A DNA stretch of 30,291 bases from CAMEON01 sp045531965 (GTDB taxonomy: Bacteria > Bacillota > Clostridia > Oscillospirales > CAG-272): the NCBI GenBank assembly GCA_045531965.1, contig JAZSFA010000111.1:1-30291 (forward strand), given 5' to 3'. The stretch's first letter is position 1. Every line of letters begins with the position of its first letter. Below the pieces are notes generated by a model that worked only from the letters and a program-made list of their open reading frames with translations, had not been told where the DNA came from and searched no databases. The position numbers and the translations under genes were made by a program. Below are positions 1 through 6,124 of the stretch, one piece after another.

Positions 1-2
1 AG

Positions 3-2315
3 AATGTGGCATATGGTCTCCAGATTCATAACTATGCTTCTAAGACCATCAACCTGACGAACTGCGACATTACTTCTATCGTAATCTATGAGAGATTTAA
101 CGAAGATGTTCCTTACACCGGCGTTCAGACCTTCAAGTTTGTGGGCGCGAACACCGTTGGTACGCTCAGCGCAAGCCAGTACGCTAAGTACGTGCTTGCA
201 GCAACCGACGCAACCCTGACGGCACCTGAAGGTAGCACTGTTATCTCCGGTGTTGCAGACTATAAGGTTGTCTACAATGACAATACCAGCGTATACAGCC
301 TGGTTAAGTGCAACTACGTCGTTCAGATCGGCGATAAGAAGTACGAGTCCATTCAGGAAGCTGTTGAGGCAGCTCAGGATGGCGATACCATCGTTGTCCT
401 TAAGGCTCACGAGATCGTATGGAACGGTAAGACCGTTGTTGACGATTCTTTGGCTGCCATGGTCGTGGTCGCTAACAAGACGGTCACCATCGACCTGAAC
501 GGTTGCGATCTGACTGTTGATGCCGATAAGATGACCCAGGATCTGTATGCCGTATTCGCGGCTGACGAGAACGGTCACCTGACGCTGGTGGATAACATTG
601 GCGGCGGTTCCGTAACGGCTACCGGTAAGACCTTTGCTGCTTCCAGCACCACCGCTTACAGCTTCATGATGGCTTACGAGGATGGCACGAGTCTGACCGT
701 TAAGAGCGGTGAGTACATCATGGAGAGCGCACACGACTCTCTGATCTACTCCGGTGGCGACGATGTCGTGACTGTCGAAGGCGGTAAGTTCATCCTCGGT
801 AACGTTGGTGACGGCACCAACGGCAAGCCTTGGATCTTCAACGCTTGGGGTGCTAACGATCGTAACGTAACCGTTACCGGCGGTACCTTCAACGCTGACG
901 TCAATCACCAGTTCTGGGCAAATGAAGTTTATGTTCCCGAAACCAAGGCTCTCAAGGCCAACAGTGACGGTACATGGACTGTTGTCAATGCAGTCGCTTA
1001 CACGGAAGAGCTTGCGACTTCTTCTAACAGTAGTGTTCGCAAGGTCGGCTACGCAACCTTCATGGAGGCTTACGAGGCTGCCAAGGCGGGTACGACCATC
1101 ACCATCATCGCTAACGACGTTGTGATCAACGTTGACGTCACCAAGAACGTGACCGTTATGAAGGGTACCAACGACGTGACTGTTACCGGTACGCTTTACG
1201 CTGGTACTTACGACTGGAACGTCAATGAGTGGTGCGCTGATTACCACTACGCTAAGGACAACGGCGACGGTACTTGGACGGTAATGAAGAAGACTGTCGA
1301 GATCAAGGATAACGGACGTACGCTGTCCCTGAACGGCAGAATCTACGTGAACCAGTACGTGAAGATCGAATCCTTCGGCCTCTCCATCGATTACATCATG
1401 GAGAACGGCGGTATCCTGATCTGGTACGGCGATGCTGAAGACCTCGGACTCAACGCTGACAACGCTGTCTTCGGTACGGCTCATGTGGATCAGAGCGGTC
1501 TGATTTACAGCGAAAAGGGTAAGGAATATACCCAGCAGACACCCGGTGTTGCTGCTAAGATGTATGCAGATAACTTCAACATCCGTGTATACGTGAAGTT
1601 GGAAGACGGTACTTACGTCTACGGTCCTCTGAAGACAAATTACAGCGTACGTACCTGGTGCGAGTATCAGATCAACAACAACTCCCGTGCAAAGGATCTC
1701 GCGATCACCATGCTGCATTACGGTGCGGCTGCACAGGAATTGTTCAACTACAACCTTGACGATCTTGCTAACGCAAACATCGCAAGTCAGTATCCCGAAA
1801 CCAATTATCCGTTCGATTCCGGTTATTTGGATGCTCTGGATACTACCTTTACCACTGCTTTCGACGACAAGATTGATGCCGACGTGAAGCAGAACGGTAA
1901 GACCTTGTCGCTGGATGACGGTTTGACCATCAACTACTACTTCTTGGCACCTGATTTCAACGTCAAGACTGCAAAGCTTCTTGTTTGGAGCGCTTCTGAC
2001 GTAGGCGAATCTGCACTGTCTTTGGGCAACGCAAGAGCCTTCGACATGAAGAAGATCACATCTATGTATGGCGAAGAGTATACCGGTCAGTCCTACGGTA
2101 TTAACGTAAGCGATTTCGGTGACACCGTTTATGCTTGCGCATACTTCGTGGACGAGGACGGTAACGAGCACTATAGCGAAGTGATCGTATACAGCCCCGA
2201 AACATATGCTGCAAATGTGATCCAGAGAAATAATAACGAAAAACTGGTTGCCGCTATGAAGCGCATGGTTGTCTATGGTGAAATCACCAAGCAGTACTTC
2301 CAGAGCTTCAACTGA
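3..2315 (+). CDS. Large secreted/surface repeat protein, 5'-truncated by window edge
   Basis: The reading frame is open to the left edge, so the start codon and any signal peptide lie outside; about 770 residues are visible. The protein is rich in Gly, Thr, Asn, Asp and Val and looks like an extracellular beta-rich protein. Two segments resemble right-handed beta-helix or adhesin modules. Each starts with a pattern of the type YxSIQEAVEAAQDGDTI (near 330-400 and 1050-1110) and ends with a GDGTWTV-type motif (near 965-985 and 1262-1285). The last 330 residues contain two diverged copies of one domain (about 1306-1755 and 1885-2312), each opening with NGxTLSL and closing with a helical AAMKRMVVYG-like segment. 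No LPXTG, transmembrane anchor or catalytic motif is visible, so surface attachment is unproven. It stops 30 bases before a small peptide gene with a strong ribosome-binding site, so the two may be co-transcribed. The function is unknown; adhesin or polymer binding is a guess. Confidence 0.7.
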   Translation, partial: NVAYGLQIHNYASKTINLTNCDITSIVIYERFNEDVPYTGVQTFKFVGANTVGTLSASQYAKYVLAATDATLTAPEGSTVISGVADYKVVYNDNTSVYSLVKCNYVVQIGDKKYESIQEAVEAAQDGDTIVVLKAHEIVWNGKTVVDDSLAAMVVVANKTVTIDLNGCDLTVDADKMTQDLYAVFAADENGHLTLVDNIGGGSVTATGKTFAASSTTAYSFMMAYEDGTSLTVKSGEYIMESAHDSLIYSGGDDVVTVEGGKFILGNVGDGTNGKPWIFNAWGANDRNVTVTGGTFNADVNHQFWANEVYVPETKALKANSDGTWTVVNAVAYTEELATSSNSSVRKVGYATFMEAYEAAKAGTTITIIANDVVINVDVTKNVTVMKGTNDVTVTGTLYAGTYDWNVNEWCADYHYAKDNGDGTWTVMKKTVEIKDNGRTLSLNGRIYVNQYVKIESFGLSIDYIMENGGILIWYGDAEDLGLNADNAVFGTAHVDQSGLIYSEKGKEYTQQTPGVAAKMYADNFNIRVYVKLEDGTYVYGPLKTNYSVRTWCEYQINNNSRAKDLAITMLHYGAAAQELFNYNLDDLANANIASQYPETNYPFDSGYLDALDTTFTTAFDDKIDADVKQNGKTLSLDDGLTINYYFLAPDFNVKTAKLLVWSASDVGESALSLGNARAFDMKKITSMYGEEYTGQSYGINVSDFGDTVYACAYFVDEDGNEHYSEVIVYSPETYAANVIQRNNNEKLVAAMKRMVVYGEITKQYFQSFN

Positions 2316-2345
2316 TGGCAGTAACCAAGCGAAAGGAGGGTTTTC

Positions 2346-2462
2346 ATGAAGAAAACATATGAAGAGCCTGTGATCTCTGTTCAGAATCTGCTTGTGGAAG
2401 ACGTCATTACCACTTCCACGGGCAACTGGGATCAGGAAACGCCTGACCGCGACTTCTATTGA
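2346..2462 (+). CDS. 38-residue candidate RiPP-type precursor peptide
   Basis: This is a short ORF of 38 residues ending in TGA. It has a near-ideal ribosome-binding site (AAAGGAGGG at 2332-2340) five bases before ATG, much stronger than chance. The peptide begins MKKTYEEPVISV and continues through EDVITTS to an acidic, aromatic tail ending DRDFY. The YEEPVI segment fits the YxxP(x)hydrophobic leader motif that PqqD-like RRE proteins bind in lasso-peptide precursors (established for that class). A PqqD-like protein follows 184 bases downstream, then a protease. There is no cyclase, radical SAM enzyme or dedicated exporter nearby, so the modification, if any, is unknown. The alternative is a small non-modified regulatory or structural peptide. 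The gene itself is well supported by its ribosome-binding site; the precursor role is inference. Confidence 0.6.
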   Translation: MKKTYEEPVISVQNLLVEDVITTSTGNWDQETPDRDFY

Positions 2463-2494
2463 TCTCTCAATCCGCAACTTCAACCGCGGATATT

Positions 2495-2595
2495 CCCCCC
2501 AGCTCGTCTGGGGGGACTCCCCCATTGGGGTTATCCCCCCCAAAGCTTTCAGCTTTGGGTATGTGTCCGAGGTCATCGAACCCATACCCAAGGCT
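2495..2595 (+). other. Structured spacer with competing hairpins between peptide gene and RRE gene
   Basis: The 184-base gap is unusually structured. Hairpin 1 pairs CCCCCCAG (2495-2502) with CTGGGGGG (2508-2515). Hairpin 3 pairs CCCAAAGCT (2539-2547) with AGCTTTGGG (2551-2559) around a 3-base loop. Hairpin 4 pairs 2551-2563 with 2583-2595 over 13 bases with one mismatch. Hairpins 3 and 4 share 2551-2559 and cannot form together. A short T run follows at 2604-2609, not directly after a stem. This could be a leaky terminator or processing site that lets the peptide be made in excess of the downstream proteins, as is common in peptide operons; that role is inference. Confidence 0.5.
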
Positions 2596-2646
2596 GATAA
2601 GTCGTTTTTAGCCAATACCCACACGTGATACAGGAAAGGAACCAAT

Positions 2647-2907
2647 ATGAAACTCAAAGACGGATTTATTCTCTCTGAGGTCGGCGGTCAGACCGTGGTC
2701 GTGCCTTCGGGAGATATTGTTGACCTGAAAGTGGTCATTACTTTGAACGATACAGGCAAATTTCTCTGGGAGCATCTCTCGGTGGAGACCGACGTAAACG
2801 GTCTGGTGGATGCGCTTTTGAGTGAATACGATGTGGACAGAGAGACTGCCGAGACCCATGTGATCGCGTTTACCAAAACGCTGGCAGACCATGATTTCCT
2901 CGCCTGA
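2647..2907 (+). CDS. PqqD family / RiPP recognition element (RRE) protein
   Basis: The 86-residue protein has the standard size and layout of stand-alone PqqD-like RRE proteins. An N-terminal beta-rich part (residues about 1-32) is followed by a helical part with the family signature LNDTGKFLWEHL (about 33-45). After that come a VDALLSEYDVDRETAE segment (about 54-70) and a final helix ending in hydrophobic residues. PqqD-like domains form a winged-helix fold that binds leader peptides and presents them to modifying enzymes. The start is supported by AAAGGA seven bases upstream. Its stop overlaps the next gene by 17 bases, suggesting translational coupling. Its likely partner is the YxxP peptide upstream. 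Family assignment is firm; the partner is inferred from position. Confidence 0.85.
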   Translation: MKLKDGFILSEVGGQTVVVPSGDIVDLKVVITLNDTGKFLWEHLSVETDVNGLVDALLSEYDVDRETAETHVIAFTKTLADHDFLA

Positions 2908-3388
2908 AGCACCGAAAGGGGTTACCCTTGAGGAAATGATGCCCATGATCTCCGCCTGCCTTGCCGCAGGACGGTCGGTTCGGATCTATCCCCGAGGCGT
3001 TAGCATGTTACCCATGCTGGTGGAGGGCAGGGACAGCGTGGTACTGTCTCCCTTGCCCGAAAAGCTCAGCCGCTATGATCTGCCTCTGTACCAAAGAAAG
3101 AACGGTCAATTCGTGTTGCACCGTATTGTCAAGGTAGCGGATACCTACGCCTGCCTCGGAGATCATCAATTTGACCTTGAAACGGGACTGACCCACGATC
3201 AGATGATTGCCGTGGTCACGTCCTTTACCCGCAAGGGCAAGGACTATCAGGTTACAGCGCTGTCTTACCGCCTGTACCGCTGTCTTTGGTTTCGCTCTCG
3301 CCATATCCGCCGGCTGTGGCGCGGCGGGGTGAATCGCCTGAAACGATTGTTCCGAAGCAAAGATAGACAGCAGGGAAGGACCCCGTAG
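2891..3388 (+). CDS. S24/S26-type peptidase, signal-peptidase-like with Ser/His motif
   Basis: The 165-residue protein carries the catalytic serine box GVSMLPML (about residues 36-43, preceded by YPR), a GRDSV segment and, further on, VLHRIVKV followed by a GD box (about 83-97). In bacterial signal peptidase I the general base is a Lys in the second box. Here that place holds His, as in the ER/SipW type, so a Ser-His mechanism is likely (inference from family knowledge). No transmembrane helix or signal peptide is visible, and the C terminus is very basic with many Arg/Lys. The enzyme may therefore be cytosolic or peripheral at the membrane, unlike ordinary signal peptidases. The ATG at 2891 lies inside the RRE gene; an internal ATG at 2936 is a possible alternative start. 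The likely job is to cut the co-encoded peptide's leader. Confidence 0.75.
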   Translation: MISSPEAPKGVTLEEMMPMISACLAAGRSVRIYPRGVSMLPMLVEGRDSVVLSPLPEKLSRYDLPLYQRKNGQFVLHRIVKVADTYACLGDHQFDLETGLTHDQMIAVVTSFTRKGKDYQVTALSYRLYRCLWFRSRHIRRLWRGGVNRLKRLFRSKDRQQGRTP

Positions 3389-3435
3389 CGGTTGTGTCCG
3401 AAGCAAGGCGGAAGCGCTGAAATGTGAACAAATAT

Positions 3436-3463
3436 GCCATGGCAATATCCGCCATGGCTTTTT
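3436..3463 (+). terminator. Rho-independent terminator after the peptide cassette
   Basis: The palindromic octamer GCCATGGC occurs at 3436-3443 and again at 3451-3458, separated by a 7-base loop, and is followed immediately by TTTTT. It ends the peptide/RRE/protease unit. It lies only 14 bases before the next start codon, so it could also act as an attenuator for that gene. Confidence 0.7.
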
Positions 3464-3477
3464 ATCGGAAGGATTTT

Positions 3478-4062
3478 ATGGAACTGGGATTTCGTTTTTT
3501 TCTGCAAAGCATTCTGCTGGGGGTTGGGTTGGCGATGGACGCCTTTTCGGTGTCTCTTGCCAACGGGCTCAACGAGCCGAATATGAAAAAGCATCGGATG
3601 TGCGGCATGGCAGGTCTGTTTGCGTTCTTTCAGGCAGCCATGCCCATGATCGGATGGATCTGTGTCCACACCATTGTTAAGCTCTTTGGCGCTTTTGAAG
3701 TGGTGATCCCCTGGATCGCTTTGGGACTGCTTGGTTTCATCGGTGGCAAAATGCTGTACGAGGGCATAAAAAACAAGGACACGGTGGAGGAAAAACCCTG
3801 CGTAGGGCTTTGCGGCTTGTTGATACAAGGCATTGCCACCTCGATTGACGCCTTGTCCGTAGGCTTTACCATTGCGGACTACAACGTGCATGAAGCCCTT
3901 TTGGCGGCGGTGATCATCGCCGCAGTGACTTTCGCCATTTGCTTGCTGGGACTGCTCATCGGTCGTCAGGTGGGCACCAAGATTGCGGGTAAAGCCGGGA
4001 TTCTCGGCGGCGCTATCCTGGTTTTCATTGGACTGGAGATCTTTATTACGTCTTGGTTTTGA
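3478..4062 (+). CDS. mntP: MntP-type manganese efflux pump
   Basis: The 194-residue polytopic membrane protein has about six hydrophobic segments in two related halves. The first half carries the family motif GLAMDAFSVSLANG and the second the related ATSIDALSVGF; the paired Asp residues in these helices are the expected metal path in MntP (formerly YebN/DUF204). It exports Mn(II) across the cytoplasmic membrane. The frame is open upstream to 3424, but that stretch covers the terminator hairpin. The ATG at 3478 has a GGAAGG ribosome-binding site six bases upstream and gives the usual family length. I saw no clear Mn riboswitch (yybP-ykoY core) in the 89-base leader. The next gene starts 58 bases downstream without an obvious terminator between. 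Confidence 0.88.
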   Translation: MELGFRFFLQSILLGVGLAMDAFSVSLANGLNEPNMKKHRMCGMAGLFAFFQAAMPMIGWICVHTIVKLFGAFEVVIPWIALGLLGFIGGKMLYEGIKNKDTVEEKPCVGLCGLLIQGIATSIDALSVGFTIADYNVHEALLAAVIIAAVTFAICLLGLLIGRQVGTKIAGKAGILGGAILVFIGLEIFITSWF

Positions 4063-4120
4063 CCTTCATCCAAAGGGAATAAGTCTTTGTGCCGCCGAGA
4101 GCGGCTGAAAGGATTTGACA

Positions 4121-5377
4121 ATGAAAAAGAAACTGTTTTTTGTGCTGCTGGCACTTGCTTTAACCCTCATGCCCCTGCTTTCTGCTTGCGAATCCTCGGT
4201 TCCCCCTGCGGATACAACAGAGTCAACGGCTGACACCCCCGCAAGTACCGTGGGGGATACGAATACCACCCCCGAAGACAGCGAGGATAACACTTCGGAA
4301 ACGGTTGATATCCCCGAGACACAGCCCGTGTCTGATACCGAATCTGAAACAGAAAGCGAGGCACGTCCCTTGAAGACTTTCAAAAATCCCATTCTTGACC
4401 GTGCCGCCGCTGACCCTTACATTGTCTATCACGACGGCTATTATTACGGTACCTTTACCGAGGCATTGGGCATAGCGGTATACCGCAGCCGTTCCTTGGA
4501 AACGGTGTTTTCGGATGAAAAGCAGGTGGTTTTCAATATCGGCGGAGAAATTCAGGGCAACGTGTGGGCACCTGAGCTGTTCTATCACCCTGTCAACGAT
4601 CGCTGGTACATTTATGCCTGCGGCTCTCTTTCGGGCTGGGACTTTTTCACCATCCGGATGTTCTGTTTGGAATCCAAGACCAATGATCCCTTCGGTGAAT
4701 ACGAATATAAGGGTTGCACCGATCCCAACCTTCTTGCCATCGACCAGACCGTCTTTTACGATGAGCAGAGCGGTACGCTCTATACCGCGTATTCCGAGTT
4801 CACAGACGCAGGTCAGGTGATCATGGTGGCGGTCATGGAGAACCCTTGGACTCTGTCTGATCAACGCATCCGCGTGTCCTACCCCCGTTTCAAATGGGAA
4901 AAGATGGGAGAGCGGGAGGATAAGGATTCCCGTGTCAATGAAGGACCCATATTTCTGTACCATGAAGGGAAGCTTTGCCTCATTTATTCTGCCAGCGGTT
5001 GTTGGTCCCAGTATTATTGCCTGGGCATGATCGAGTTTACGGGAGATGATTTCTCTCCCAAGGAGATGATGTCACGCAGCAACTGGGACAAGCGGAGCGC
5101 CCCTGTTTTCTCCGCCGCCAACGACGTATACGGTGTGGGACATTGCTCCTTCTTTACTTCTCCCGATGGCAGCGAAACATGGATCGCCTACCATGGTATG
5201 CCTACCCCCGACGCAGGGGAAGAGGGACGGTTCACTTACGCCCAAAGGATCAGCTTTGACAAGAACGGTTGGCCTGTGCTTGGTGAGCCGCTCTCCCGCG
5301 ATCAGGAGATTCCTGTGCCCTCGGGGCAGCCTGATTTTGAGGCGGTCACCGACGAGAACACCGAATCCGGCACCTGA
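4121..5377 (+). CDS. Secreted lipoprotein glycoside hydrolase family 43
   Basis: The 418-residue protein starts with a lipoprotein signal peptide and lipobox LSAC (Cys23), so it should be anchored on the outer face of the membrane. Residues 24-85 are a Thr/Ser/Glu/Asp-rich linker. The catalytic five-bladed beta-propeller follows. Predicted GH43 residues are Asp98 (general base, in AADPYIV), Asp208 (pKa modulator, in AIDQTVF) and Glu274 (acid, in NEGPIF). His341 in GHCSFF matches the metal-binding His of the fold. Substrates in this family are arabinan, xylan or arabinoxylan side chains; I cannot choose among them. The ATG is preceded by AAAGGA; an in-frame TTG two codons earlier is less likely. 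A small GC-rich hairpin (4091-4105) precedes the ribosome-binding site. The gene meets the ABC operon tail to tail. Confidence 0.85.
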   Translation: MKKKLFFVLLALALTLMPLLSACESSVPPADTTESTADTPASTVGDTNTTPEDSEDNTSETVDIPETQPVSDTESETESEARPLKTFKNPILDRAAADPYIVYHDGYYYGTFTEALGIAVYRSRSLETVFSDEKQVVFNIGGEIQGNVWAPELFYHPVNDRWYIYACGSLSGWDFFTIRMFCLESKTNDPFGEYEYKGCTDPNLLAIDQTVFYDEQSGTLYTAYSEFTDAGQVIMVAVMENPWTLSDQRIRVSYPRFKWEKMGEREDKDSRVNEGPIFLYHEGKLCLIYSASGCWSQYYCLGMIEFTGDDFSPKEMMSRSNWDKRSAPVFSAANDVYGVGHCSFFTSPDGSETWIAYHGMPTPDAGEEGRFTYAQRISFDKNGWPVLGEPLSRDQEIPVPSGQPDFEAVTDENTESGT

Positions 5378-5389
5378 AAAAAACAAAAC

Positions 5390-5428
5390 AAGCCCACGGC
5401 TGTGATGTACCACAGCCGTGGGCTTTTC
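5390..5428. terminator. Bidirectional terminator between convergent genes
   Basis: A perfect 15-base stem, AAGCCCACGGCTGTG (5390-5404) with its complement (5411-5425), encloses a 6-base loop. A-rich sequence lies on the left (5377-5390) and T-rich on the right, so it can end the GH43 transcript on the plus strand and the ABC operon on the minus strand. Confidence 0.9.
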
Positions 5429-5437
5429 TCAGGCATA

Positions 5438-6124
5438 TCAGGACTTGTGAGGAGCAAGCAGACCGTCTTTCATGACGAATACACGGTCGGCGCGGGCAGC
5501 CAAACGCTCATCATGGGTGACCACAATGGTCGCTTGCGCCTGACCTTCCTCGGCTTGCATACCGACCAACAGATCGGCTACGCGGTCGGCACTTTCCCGA
5601 TCCAGATTGCCCGTGGGTTCATCGGCGAAAAGGATCATGGGGTAGTGGATGAGGGCGCGTGCCAACGCCACCCGCTGCTGCTGTCCGCCCGACAGCTCGC
5701 GGGGCAGGTGATGAAGTCTGTCTCCAAGGGACAGGGTCTCGATCAGATACTCCAGGCGGGCTTTGTGCCCCATGACGTCCCGCCCGGCGGCGGAGAGGGG
5801 CAGGAGGATGTTTTCCAGCGCGGTCAGATAAGGGACAAGCCGATGATCCTGAAAGACAATGCCCATGTGCTTGCCGCGGAAACGGCACAGCTCGTCGGGC
5901 TTCATTTGAAAGAGGGACTGCCCCAGCAGATGAACGGCGCCCGAATCGGGGGTATCCAGTCCGGCACAGACGTGCAACAGGGTGCTTTTCCCCGAGCCGG
6001 ACTCGCCCATAATGGCAATAAATTCTCCTTTTTCCACAGAAAAACTGACGCGGTTGACAGCAGTGACCACGTGGTCGGACAGCTTGTATTGTTTGATGAT
6101 GGATTCACAGGAAAAAACGCTCAT
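5438..6124 (-). CDS. ABC transporter ATP-binding protein (MacB/LolD-like)
   Basis: The 228-residue ATPase has Walker A GESGSGKST (residues 40-48), Q-loop Gln92, signature LSGGQ (144-148), Walker B ending in Asp168-Glu169 and switch His204. The length and the FADEPTGNLD segment are those of the MacB/LolD/FtsE group, which pairs with FtsX-type permeases for mechanotransmission, lipoprotein work or peptide resistance. The ATG has AAAGGAGG eight bases upstream and overlaps the permease stop by four bases, so the two are translationally coupled. It is the last gene of its operon. The substrate is not evident from the sequence; defence against or export of peptides is one possibility. Confidence 0.9.
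   Translation of the reverse strand: MSVFSCESIIKQYKLSDHVVTAVNRVSFSVEKGEFIAIMGESGSGKSTLLHVCAGLDTPDSGAVHLLGQSLFQMKPDELCRFRGKHMGIVFQDHRLVPYLTALENILLPLSAAGRDVMGHKARLEYLIETLSLGDRLHHLPRELSGGQQQRVALARALIHYPMILFADEPTGNLDRESADRVADLLVGMQAEEGQAQATIVVTHDERLAARADRVFVMKDGLLAPHKS

Noticed and set aside
2555..2595. On the minus strand GGGTTCGATGACCTC looks like a tRNA T-arm.
   Set aside because: No matching acceptor, D or anticodon arms surround it; the pairing is better explained by the spacer hairpins.
2392..2628. A 78-residue open frame overlapping the small peptide gene.
   Set aside because: It has no ribosome-binding site and runs through the hairpin region. The 38-residue frame has a strong site and a plausible motif.
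3389..3477. Possible Mn-sensing yybP-ykoY riboswitch in front of mntP.
   Set aside because: The conserved GGGGAGUAG and UCAACAUAC-type core segments are not visible, and the leader is short. Only the terminator hairpin can be supported.
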